Assembly (NCBI GenBank): GCA_947165345.1
Contig: CAMVAA010000005.1
Coordinates: 1-37,543, forward strand
Direction: 5' to 3'
Length of the DNA stretch: 37,543 bases
DNA from: an uncultured Bacteroidales bacterium
Lineage (GTDB): Bacteria > Bacteroidota > Bacteroidia > Bacteroidales > P3
Below are positions 30,380-37,355 of the stretch, piece by piece; the first letter of the stretch is position 1; the number at the start of each line of letters is the position of its first letter. A program made the translations under genes and the position numbers. A model generated the notes under the pieces. The model made no database searches, was not told the origin of the DNA, and was given only the letters and a program-made list of their open reading frames with translations.

Positions 30380-31234
30380 ATGACTATACGACGTATCTTA
30401 TTCCGCTCCACCGTGCGCCTGATGGAAAGAATCATACTGGTGCAGAAGCCGACATCAAAGACTGTGGAGAATCTGTCTCTTGGGAGGTTGCCTGATGGTA
30501 ACCGTCATACCGACATCATCACCATAGCCTTCAACAACAGCCGTATCATACCTCTCCACACAAGACTCCTGGCGGCCAACTTCGAAGGCGAGCACACACA
30601 TATCGTAGCCGACAACTCGACCGACCCGATTGCCTCGCGTGAGATACGCGACTACTGCCGTCGCGAGGGTATAGCCTATGTCCGTCTGCCGAAAAACCGT
30701 CTTGGCAATACTGCGGGACCCAGCTACTCGCACGCTGCGGCGCTCAACTACTGCTACCGCAACATAGTATGCCATAGGCAGCCGTGCTACTTCGGCATCA
30801 CGGACCACGACCTCTTCCTGTTGAAGCCTGTGCAGCTGGCGCCGATCCTTGACCGCCAGAGCGTCTACGGTCCGCAGCGCCGCCGCGACGACTACTGGTA
30901 CCTCTCGGGTATCATGTCGTTCTTCAAATTCGCCTACACCTGCGGGCGCAAGGTGGACTTCATGCCTGTCACCTACAACGGCACATACCTTGATTCCGGC
31001 GGAGGAAACTGGAAAGGGCTTTACCGCGGACTCGATACCTCGGGCATGACCTTCTGTGCCGAGCGCATGGACCACATAGCCGAAGGTGACGACCGCCACC
31101 AGGACATGGTCGAGATATTCGACGAGCGGTGGCTGCACACCATCAACGGAAGTTACTGGAAAAAGGTGGCTATCGAGAAGGAGAATATCCTGGATCAGCT
31201 GATTGAGAAGTACACTTTCGAGCTGAACGCCTAA
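30380..31234 (+). CDS. Putative GT-A-fold glycosyltransferase, divergent
   Basis: This 284-residue protein starts one base after the GT2 stop. It has GT-A-like signs: a first β-strand/loop DIITIAFNNSRII, a second strand THIVADNSTDP, the helix-associated LPKNRLGNTAGPSYSHAAA (103-121) and an Asp-His-Asp triplet in GITDHDLFLLKP (142-144) in place of the usual DxD. The C-terminal third (YNGTYLDSGGGNWKGL, ERWLHTINGSYWKK) does not match a family I know. It probably acts on the same glycan as its neighbour. The last four bases overlap the convergent TagB-like gene. Confidence 0.72.
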   Translation: MTIRRILFRSTVRLMERIILVQKPTSKTVENLSLGRLPDGNRHTDIITIAFNNSRIIPLHTRLLAANFEGEHTHIVADNSTDPIASREIRDYCRREGIAYVRLPKNRLGNTAGPSYSHAAALNYCYRNIVCHRQPCYFGITDHDLFLLKPVQLAPILDRQSVYGPQRRRDDYWYLSGIMSFFKFAYTCGRKVDFMPVTYNGTYLDSGGGNWKGLYRGLDTSGMTFCAERMDHIAEGDDRHQDMVEIFDERWLHTINGSYWKKVAIEKENILDQLIEKYTFELNA

Positions 31235-32439
31235 AGACGGTTCAGCTTGCCTTCGCGCACCCTGTCGACGAGCATCTGCTTGGAGTCGGCCGAGACGCTG
31301 TCGCCCCAAAACTTGGCTGTTATGCGGCGACGTTCGGCGGGGTCGAGGGTGTGGTCGCCGGTTTCGATGCAGCGATACAATTCGTCGAAGGTGTACACCC
31401 TGCGGCCGGCCACGTTTTCGTCGAAGGGGTAGTACAGGTCGCGGTCGTTGAGGTAGGCTTCGTAGTCGTAGAGGTAGAGGATGACGTCTTTGTCCTCCAT
31501 CAGCAGGTAGTCGTAGAGGATGGACGAATAGTCGGTAATAAGCACGTCGGTGTACGGGAGTACGGGGTAGATGTCCATCGTGCCGTCAACCAGTATGATA
31601 TTGGTCAGCTGAGCAAATTCCTTGCGGTCAACAATGACGTTGGCGTGTGGTTTAAGCAGCATCAGGGCCTTCTTCTCGCGCAGCATGGCGTCGAGCCGCG
31701 GCAGGTCGAAACTTTGTGTGAAGACGTTGCGCTGCGAGTCGCGCCAGGTGGGCATATAAATGTATACCTTCGTGTAGGTGCCGGACTCGATGTTGCGGAG
31801 CAGCTCTTTGGTCAGCTCCGACTCGTAGCGGGCAATAAAGGCTTGCCGTTCGCCGTCGCTGCAGGTCAGGATGCCGTTGCGCGGATAGCCATGTTCGAGG
31901 CATCGCCCTTCGGGAATGCGGAACGCGCTGGCGAACATATGGGTCTGGAACGGGGTGGAGGAGAGGAGCCAGTCCGGCCTACGGAAAGACTCCGGGTGGA
32001 AGTAGACCTCACGGAACTTGCGCTGCTGGTAGCGCTCGGCGAGTTTGCCGTGGTTGATGTTGAACTCCGTGCGCTTCAGTCCCACGCCGTGCCACAGGTT
32101 TACGGCCACGACGCCGCCGGAGAGGGCGAAGAGGATGTCAGAGGTGTAGGAGTTGAAGAACCAGTACTTCGAAGTCAGGGCGTGCCAGATTCCGCTGGGG
32201 CTGGCGATGAAATGAGCTTCGAGCCCCAGGCGCCGTACCTCGCGCACGGTCTTCATGCTTTTGCTCAGCCATACGGAGTGGATGTCGGGGCAATGCTCGG
32301 AGCAGTAAATGAAGAGGTACTTGGCATTGTCGTTGAAGGCGCCGCGAAAACTGCCGAAGGCCCACTTGCGGCGGCTTCGAGGGAAGAGGAACGACAGTGG
32401 GTAGACGAGATACAGGGCTGCGAAAAGCAGGGCTTTCAT
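31231..32439 (-). CDS. CDP-glycerol/CDP-ribitol glycerophosphotransferase family protein (TagB/TagF-like)
   Basis: The 402-residue protein has an N-terminal hydrophobic segment (residues ~4-20) and a GT-B-type catalytic region. The family motifs are WHGVGLKRTEF (His117), YIYMPTWRDSQ, LLKPHANV, TDYSSILYDYLL and DVILYLYDYEAY. Members move polyol-phosphate units from CDP-glycerol or CDP-ribitol onto lipid-linked saccharides; in Gram-positives they build teichoic acids. The gene follows the CDP-ribitol synthase by 4 bases, which makes ribitol phosphate the likely donor group. In a Bacteroidota this points to a polyol-phosphate-decorated capsule or lipopolysaccharide. Confidence 0.9.
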   Translation of the reverse strand: MKALLFAALYLVYPLSFLFPRSRRKWAFGSFRGAFNDNAKYLFIYCSEHCPDIHSVWLSKSMKTVREVRRLGLEAHFIASPSGIWHALTSKYWFFNSYTSDILFALSGGVVAVNLWHGVGLKRTEFNINHGKLAERYQQRKFREVYFHPESFRRPDWLLSSTPFQTHMFASAFRIPEGRCLEHGYPRNGILTCSDGERQAFIARYESELTKELLRNIESGTYTKVYIYMPTWRDSQRNVFTQSFDLPRLDAMLREKKALMLLKPHANVIVDRKEFAQLTNIILVDGTMDIYPVLPYTDVLITDYSSILYDYLLMEDKDVILYLYDYEAYLNDRDLYYPFDENVAGRRVYTFDELYRCIETGDHTLDPAERRRITAKFWGDSVSADSKQMLVDRVREGKLNRL

Positions 32440-32443
32440 GCCG

Positions 32444-33814
32444 TCAAATCTTTTTTATCTTTACGTCGATTACCTCGCCGGTGAAATCGGAGAGGAGGGT
32501 TTGGAGAGACACCCGAGCCACCTCGTCGGCTTTGAGCAGAGTGTCGTCGGGCTCGACGCCGAAGTTCTTCACCCTCATGGGGGTCTTGGTGCGTTCGGGG
32601 TTTATGACGTTCACGCGGATGCCGTCGGGTTCCCACTCCTGAGCCACGGCCTGCATGAAGTTGACCACGGCGGCTTTGGTGGACGAATAGATGCTGTAGA
32701 AAGCGCGTCCGCGGGTGTAGGAGCTGGAGGTGTAGAGCAGCAGCTGGCCGGCCGTCGGTTTCAGGTAGGGGTAGGAGGCGAGGGCCACGTTGACCATGCC
32801 GTTGTAGTTGGTGCGGATTATGGTGTCGATTAGGCCGCGGTCCATGGTGGCGAGAGGCTCCTTGGCCAGGATGGCGGCGCTGTTGACCACATAGTCTATA
32901 TGACCCGCCGAAGCGGCGGTGCTCTTCAGAGCCGCCTCGACATGCGCCATCTCGGCGATGTCGGTGCCGGTGGTGCTGCGAGAGAAGGAGTATACCTTTG
33001 CGCCGGCGGCTTCGGCTTGCAGTCTCAGCTCGTGGCCGATGCCCGAATTGCCGCCGAAGACCACCAGGATTTTGCCGCTGAGGGCGCTGAGGTCCTGGGT
33101 CTCGTGCAGCGTGGCGCTCCGCAGCTGGAAGAGTTTGTCCATCAGGAAGGTGTCTTCCTTGTAGGTGAGCTTGATGTTTGACTCGGCCCCGCGGACGACG
33201 GCGATGTTCACCTGAGGCATGTATTTGCGGACTATTCCGCAGTCGTCGGTGCTTTCTATCTTACCTTCGGCGAGTGCACGCCGATAGGCTTCGCGGATGA
33301 CGGAAAGGCGGAAGGCCTGAGGGGTTTGGCCGCGCATGAGCAGACGCCGTTGCGGTATGTCGTCGATGCAGGAGCCGGCCTCGTCGACACGGATAATGGT
33401 GTCGGTGGCTGGGACGGCCACGTCGACGGCCTCGTTGCGGGAGAGGGCATCCACGACATCGTCGATAATCTGTTGGCTCACCAGGGGGCGCACCGCGTCG
33501 TGGAAGAGCAGGTTGACCTCGTCGGTTCCGTCGTAGGCCTGAACGGCCGAGAGGGTGGACATATAGCGTTCGGCACCACCTTTGAGCAGTTTCTTCACCT
33601 TTCGCCAGTTGTTGCGGAGTATGATGCTCTCCATCTGGTCTATGCAGGCGGGGTTCATCACGATGGCAATCTCGTCGATGTGGCGGTTGCGGTCGAAGGC
33701 GTCGATGGTGTGTTCTATGACAGACTTGCCAGCTACTTTGTAGAACTGTTTTGGTGTGGCATAGCCCAAGCGGCTGCCCACACCTCCGGCAAGAATCACG
33801 GCTATGTTTTTCAT
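32444..33814 (-). CDS. Bifunctional CDP-ribitol synthase: IspD-like cytidylyltransferase fused to SDR reductase
   Basis: The 456-residue protein has two domains. Residues 1-235 are an IspD/TarI-like cytidylyltransferase with ILAGGVGSRLG (7-17), Lys22 in PKQF, HDAVRPLV (105-112) and RGQTPQAF. Residues ~240-456 are a short-chain dehydrogenase with the nucleotide loop VFGGNSGIG (252-260), NSAAI and Tyr376-x3-Lys380. This order matches Haemophilus Bcs1/Acs1, which reduces ribulose-5-phosphate to ribitol-5-phosphate and couples it to CTP. The adjacent TagB-like transferase supports CDP-ribitol as product. The cytidylyl domain alone resembles IspD of isoprenoid synthesis, but the fusion and context argue against that role. 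Confidence 0.88.
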   Translation of the reverse strand: MKNIAVILAGGVGSRLGYATPKQFYKVAGKSVIEHTIDAFDRNRHIDEIAIVMNPACIDQMESIILRNNWRKVKKLLKGGAERYMSTLSAVQAYDGTDEVNLLFHDAVRPLVSQQIIDDVVDALSRNEAVDVAVPATDTIIRVDEAGSCIDDIPQRRLLMRGQTPQAFRLSVIREAYRRALAEGKIESTDDCGIVRKYMPQVNIAVVRGAESNIKLTYKEDTFLMDKLFQLRSATLHETQDLSALSGKILVVFGGNSGIGHELRLQAEAAGAKVYSFSRSTTGTDIAEMAHVEAALKSTAASAGHIDYVVNSAAILAKEPLATMDRGLIDTIIRTNYNGMVNVALASYPYLKPTAGQLLLYTSSSYTRGRAFYSIYSSTKAAVVNFMQAVAQEWEPDGIRVNVINPERTKTPMRVKNFGVEPDDTLLKADEVARVSLQTLLSDFTGEVIDVKIKKI

Positions 33815-33847
33815 GTGGAGAATGGGGAGGAAAGAGTTTTACGAAGA

Positions 33848-34408
33848 CTATCGTTTGCCTTTGGCCATCAGTGCGGCGAAGAGGCCGCTCCAGACCAGTG
33901 CGGCGCCCAGCTGCATCTTCCAGTCGGTGCCAACCAAGACCGCCGGGGCTATGACGATGGCCTTGAGGATGTAGTAGACCACCTTGCCGGCAGCTATGGC
34001 GAGGAGAGAGGCCAGCAGCACGCCAAGCTTCGTGTCGGCCACCTGGAACTCGCTGCTGGAGGCCAGAGTGCCGTCCGTTACTTTGGAGAAGTTGATGTTG
34101 AAGGAGCCGAGGAAGTGGAATACGGTCACGACGGTCAGCAATTCGGCCATCATGCAGAACATCTTGTCCGCGACGGGCATGCCCGTCATGATGCTGCTTG
34201 CCAGCGGCATGACGACAGCAAGAACGAGGGCGTTGCGCCAGTCGCGACCAATCAGCAGACCCGCCAGCAGGAGAGCCAGCATGGGGTTGAGCATGTAGAG
34301 CGGCAGAGCCAGCAGATGGGAAGCGGCGGGGATGAGACAGGCCGCGGCCACGAGGATGGTGTCGATGGCGGCAAAGCGCACGATGGATTGTGTTCTTGCT
34401 TGTATCAT
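33848..34408 (-). CDS. Membrane protein resembling an ECF-transporter S component
   Basis: The 186-residue protein is almost entirely hydrophobic, with about five to six spans, a short loop with NPMLALLLAGLLIGRDWRNA, and a polar loop around residues 102-126 (NFSKVTDGTLASSSEF). The size and span count fit the S (substrate-binding) component of an ECF vitamin or metabolite transporter, but I see no ligand-specific motif, and EcfA/EcfT are not nearby. It is the first gene behind a consensus promoter and is 33 bases upstream of the CDP-ribitol synthase, so it belongs to that unit. It might import a precursor or have an unrelated role. Confidence 0.68.
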   Translation of the reverse strand: MIQARTQSIVRFAAIDTILVAAACLIPAASHLLALPLYMLNPMLALLLAGLLIGRDWRNALVLAVVMPLASSIMTGMPVADKMFCMMAELLTVVTVFHFLGSFNINFSKVTDGTLASSSEFQVADTKLGVLLASLLAIAAGKVVYYILKAIVIAPAVLVGTDWKMQLGAALVWSGLFAALMAKGKR

Positions 34409-34440
34409 AATATTGTGTCTTTTTTCGTTGTAAAGCGCTG

Positions 34441-34471
34441 CAAAAGTACACTTTTTTTTCCATCCGCCAAA
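34441..34471 (-). promoter_or_regulatory. Consensus Bacteroidota promoter of the CDP-ribitol unit
   Basis: On the minus strand TTTG (34468-34471) and TACTTTTG (34441-34448) are separated by exactly 19 bases, matching the TTTG-N19-21-TAnnTTTG consensus, with GCA following. It lies 33 bases before the membrane-protein start. No other strong promoter is seen before the two downstream genes. Confidence 0.82.
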
Positions 34472-34525
34472 ATAATTTGTATAAAGCCGCGTTTCTCAAC
34501 CGAATAACATCAAGCTAACAGAGCA

Positions 34526-35557
34526 ATGAGACACAGAATCCTTCTTCTCGCCGCGGCGATGCTGCTTACCGCCGTTGGCGCCACGGCACAGAACAAAATC
34601 GACAAGCAGGGCCGCCGCCAGGGGCACTGGATCCGCACGGACAAGGATGGATCGAAGATCTACGAGGGCGACTTTGTGGATGGGCTGGAGACCGGCACGT
34701 TCACCTACTACTACGCCGACGGCACGGTGCGCATACGCAATACGTACAGCGAGCCCGGGCGTGTGTGCAGCCACGAGGCCTACGACGAGCACGGCCACCT
34801 GCTGGCCCGCGGCCGCTACAACCAGCGCAACCGCGACGGACGCTGGCTTTTCTATGCCGAGGACGGGCGCTTGGTCAAGGAGGCGGACTACAATATGGGC
34901 ATCAAGGAGGGACAGCACGTAATCTACAACGCGCAGGGCGACACCGCCGAGGTGACCAACTGGCGCAACAACAAGCGCCACGGACGCTGGTGGAAGCGCA
35001 TCGGCACCAAGGGATACATCACCGGCAACTACGTGGACGGCGGCCTCGAAGGGCGCCTCGTGGAATACGACGACAACGGGCACATAGTGCGCGAGGGCAA
35101 GTATGCCGGCGGCCTGAAACACGGCGCCAACCGCTACTTCGAGAACGAGGTGCTCACCATCGACGAACGTTGGAACCACGGCATGCTGCTCGACCGCCGC
35201 GTCCGCCTGCTTACCCCCGAAGAGGAGTATGTGTCGGTACACGAGATGGCTTGTCTCGCGCCGCAGGGCAAGAGCCGCGTGGTGGTGGTGCTGAAGGACG
35301 GCACCAAGAAGGTGGCCCGCGAGAGCGCCGACGATGTCTACGACCGTCTTGGCAACGAGTTCTTCGCCTATGCCAACCGCAAGAGCCGCATACTGGTGGC
35401 CACGTCGTGTGTGCAGGGGGTGTCGAAGGACGCCGAAGGACGCGAGGTGCTGCTGCTGGAGCCCCAGCCCGATTTTGCAATATTCCCCGACGAGGACTGT
35501 CTCAAGATGGTCCGCAGCGTGCAGTACCAGGAGGACTCGCCGTTGGACAAGAGGTGA
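34526..35557 (+). CDS. Secreted MORN-like repeat protein
   Basis: The 343-residue protein has a signal peptide ending near TAQ (residue ~22). From ~25 to 215 there are about eight imperfect ~22-residue repeats of the G-x-W/Y-x(n)-G/D pattern (GRRQGHWIRTDKDGSKIYEG, FVDGLETGTFTYYYADG, NRDGRWLFYAEDG, KRHGRWWKRIG, GLEGRLVEYDDNG). This is the MORN variant called YwqK/toxin-antitoxin-like in databases. The C-terminal ~120 residues are non-repetitive and lack catalytic motifs. Repeats of this kind usually mediate binding; the partner is unknown. The gene is divergent from the CDP-ribitol unit, across a 117-base promoter region. Confidence 0.85.
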   Translation: MRHRILLLAAAMLLTAVGATAQNKIDKQGRRQGHWIRTDKDGSKIYEGDFVDGLETGTFTYYYADGTVRIRNTYSEPGRVCSHEAYDEHGHLLARGRYNQRNRDGRWLFYAEDGRLVKEADYNMGIKEGQHVIYNAQGDTAEVTNWRNNKRHGRWWKRIGTKGYITGNYVDGGLEGRLVEYDDNGHIVREGKYAGGLKHGANRYFENEVLTIDERWNHGMLLDRRVRLLTPEEEYVSVHEMACLAPQGKSRVVVVLKDGTKKVARESADDVYDRLGNEFFAYANRKSRILVATSCVQGVSKDAEGREVLLLEPQPDFAIFPDEDCLKMVRSVQYQEDSPLDKR

Positions 35558-35650
35558 GGCTTCGGGACTTCGAGTCATTGAGACAAATAAGCAAGAGGTT
35601 TTATTTTCTTTTGGTATGAAAGACTATGTGTGGGACGGTGCAGACAGATG

Positions 35651-35683
35651 AAAAAAAGACGCGGGGCCAAGACTGGGCCCCGC
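35651..35683 (-). terminator. Intrinsic terminator on the minus strand
   Basis: GCGGGGCC (35661-35668) pairs with GGCCCCGC (35676-35683) through a 7-nt loop, and on the minus strand the stem is followed by GTC and seven T residues (35657-35651). The T-run exists only on the minus strand, where no protein gene is present, so it must end an unannotated minus-strand transcript. Confidence 0.82.
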
Positions 35684-35788
35684 ATCTTCCATTAAACACT
35701 ATTACAAAATCCAAAATTTAGAAGGTATTCTGGCAACCTTATTCGTTAACGCTCAGTAGTTTATTCAGTCTCTCTGTCCTTGTCTCAC
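35651..35788 (-). ncRNA. Candidate small RNA, ~140 nt, with own promoter and terminator
   Basis: A perfect TATCTTTG at 35793-35800 (minus strand) and an intrinsic terminator at 35683-35651 bracket about 140 bases without a credible reading frame. The only ATG frame (from about 35691) runs through the terminator stem. Inside are an AAGGT/ACCTT hairpin with a 9-nt loop (about 35721-35740) and complementary A/T-rich segments. It is antisense to nothing, lying between the MORN-like gene and mtaB. I compared it by eye with SRP RNA, tmRNA and 6S RNA and see no diagnostic motif, so the family is unknown. Confidence 0.55.
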
Positions 35789-35792
35789 GATG

Positions 35793-35800
35793 CAAAGATA
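35793..35800 (-). promoter_or_regulatory. -7 element of the candidate small RNA
   Basis: Minus-strand TATCTTTG followed by GCA is a perfect match to TAnnTTTG. It points away from mtaB, so it cannot serve that gene. No good -33 TTTG is visible 19-21 bases upstream. Confidence 0.65.
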
Positions 35801-35890
35801 CAACCTTTTCTGAAACTGTATAGAATTATTTCATTTTTTTCGATATTTTTTTATCAACAAAGAGGCGTTGCTGCTCATAATCAATAGGTA

Positions 35891-37174
35891 ATGAAAATCG
35901 CTGCACATACACTGGGATGCAAACTCAACTACGCGGAGACGTCGGACCTGCTGCGCCGCATGGCTGCGTTGGGTCACACGATCGTGGATTGGAACACCAA
36001 GGCCGACCTGTATATCATCAACACGTGTACCGTCACCGCCGTGGCCGAGAAGAAATGCCGCACGGCCATCCATCAGGCGCACCGGAAGAATGCGGAGGCC
36101 AGGGTGGCAGTGATAGGCTGCTTTGCGCAGGTTGCCGCCAAAGACATAGAGAGCATTCCCGGAGTCACGCTCGTTCTCGGCAACGACCGCAAACACCTCC
36201 TGCCGGCCATAGTGGAAAGCGAGGGGTGGACGGCGGAAGGCGAGAGCGGCGGAGGTGCGCCGGCGGTGGCTTCAGATGCCAGCGCGTTCCCGCTGCAGTA
36301 CTCGTCGGGCGACCGGACGCGCACCTTCTTCAAGATACAGGACGGGTGCGACTATTTCTGCACCTACTGCGCTATTCCCTTTGCGCGCGGGCGCTCGAAA
36401 TCGGCCACCGTCGAGGAGACCCTCTGCATGGCGCAGCGCATTGTCGACGAGGGGGCGCGCGAGGTGGTGCTGACCGGCGTCAACACCGGCACCTTCGGCC
36501 AGCAGCACGGAGAGCGCTTCGTGGACCTGCTCCGCGGCCTCGACGCCGTAGAGGGCATAGAGCGCTACCGGATTTCCTCCATAGAGCCCAACCTGCTCAC
36601 CGACGACATCATCGACTTCGTGGCCCACAGCCGCGCCTTTCTGCCCCACTTCCACATACCGCTCCAGGCCGGGTCCGACCACGTGCTGCAGCTCATGCAC
36701 CGACGTTACGACACCGCGCTCTACCGCTCCAAGCTGCTTCGTATCAAGGAGGTGATGCCCGACGCCTGTATAGCGGCCGACATCATGGCAGGCTTCAACG
36801 GCGAGAACGAGGAGGAATTTGCCAAGACCCTCAGCTTTGTGGACTCGCTGCCCATTTCGTACCTCCACGTCTTCACCTATAGCGACCGTCCCGGCACTGC
36901 GGCTCTGCGGTTGGGCGAGAAAGTGCCTGTCCCCGTGCGCCACGAGCACACGCACCGACTGCTGGAACTCTCCGAGCGCAAGCACAACGAATTCATCCAG
37001 AGCCAGATCGGCAAGGAACGCCCGGTGCTTTGGGAGAGCAAACATGTGGATATGACGATGGAGGGCTGGACCGACAACTACATACGGGTGAGCCGTCCGT
37101 ACGATGCTTCGATGGTCAACGCCGTTGAACCTGTGCTACTTACCGCTGAGAATATCCTTCGACAGGAAATGTGA
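35891..37174 (+). CDS. mtaB: tRNA (N6-threonylcarbamoyladenosine(37)-C2)-methylthiotransferase MtaB
   Basis: The 427-residue protein is a radical-SAM methylthiotransferase. The N-terminal MTTase domain has the three auxiliary-cluster cysteines Cys10 (TLGCKLNYAE), Cys46 (NTCTVTA) and Cys77 (VIGCFAQ). The radical-SAM site is CDYFCTYC (Cys153, Cys157, Cys160). LGCKLNYAE and NTCTVTAVAEKKC are the signatures that separate MtaB from MiaB and RimO. It adds a methylthio group to t6A37 in ANN-decoding tRNAs. A Gly/Ala-rich linker (~115-132) between the first two domains is somewhat long. It appears monocistronic. Confidence 0.95.
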   Translation: MKIAAHTLGCKLNYAETSDLLRRMAALGHTIVDWNTKADLYIINTCTVTAVAEKKCRTAIHQAHRKNAEARVAVIGCFAQVAAKDIESIPGVTLVLGNDRKHLLPAIVESEGWTAEGESGGGAPAVASDASAFPLQYSSGDRTRTFFKIQDGCDYFCTYCAIPFARGRSKSATVEETLCMAQRIVDEGAREVVLTGVNTGTFGQQHGERFVDLLRGLDAVEGIERYRISSIEPNLLTDDIIDFVAHSRAFLPHFHIPLQAGSDHVLQLMHRRYDTALYRSKLLRIKEVMPDACIAADIMAGFNGENEEEFAKTLSFVDSLPISYLHVFTYSDRPGTAALRLGEKVPVPVRHEHTHRLLELSERKHNEFIQSQIGKERPVLWESKHVDMTMEGWTDNYIRVSRPYDASMVNAVEPVLLTAENILRQEM

Positions 37175-37300
37175 CTGCCGGAGGCTGCCTGATGTTCTAG
37201 GAGGACGATTCGCAGAACAATATGGAGAACTACGAGACCGGCAACGGCTGGACCAGTGGGAGTAACCACTTCTGGGATTGATGGCTGTCCCGATGAGAAC
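37175..37300 (+). other. Intergenic stretch with possible 3' remnant of a lost gene
   Basis: After the mtaB stop, bases 37201-37281 can be read without a stop as a short acidic, aromatic-rich tail (MENYETGNGWTSGSNHFWD from 37222), preceded in frame by a TAG at about 37198. It looks like the C-terminus of a larger protein whose body is missing, just ahead of a strong terminator. The match is by appearance only. Confidence 0.25.
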
Positions 37301-37302
37301 AG

Positions 37303-37339
37303 AAGAGGCCGTCTCTGCAGAGACGGCCTCTTGGTTTTT
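37303..37339 (+). terminator. Strong intrinsic terminator between mtaB and aquaporin gene
   Basis: A perfect 13-bp inverted repeat (arms AAGAGGCCGTCTC and GAGACGGCCTCTT, loop TGCA) is followed by GG and five T residues on the plus strand. It lies 128 bases after the mtaB stop and 17 bases beyond the aquaporin stop on the other strand. The T-run favours the plus strand, but the stem could act in both directions. Confidence 0.85.
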
Positions 37340-37355
37340 AGTATGCTTTGAGCAA

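Noticed and set aside
32444-33814. IspD of the isoprenoid pathway
   Set aside because: The SDR fusion and the 4-base link to a TagB-like gene fit CDP-ribitol synthesis better.
35651-35788. SRP RNA, tmRNA or 6S RNA as identity of the small RNA
   Set aside because: No SRP apical motif or tmRNA tag/alanine-acceptor pattern is visible, and I could not show a 6S closing stem and bulge by eye.
37222-37281. Independent small gene after mtaB
   Set aside because: Only 19 codons with an in-frame stop just upstream and no promoter; kept only as a possible remnant.
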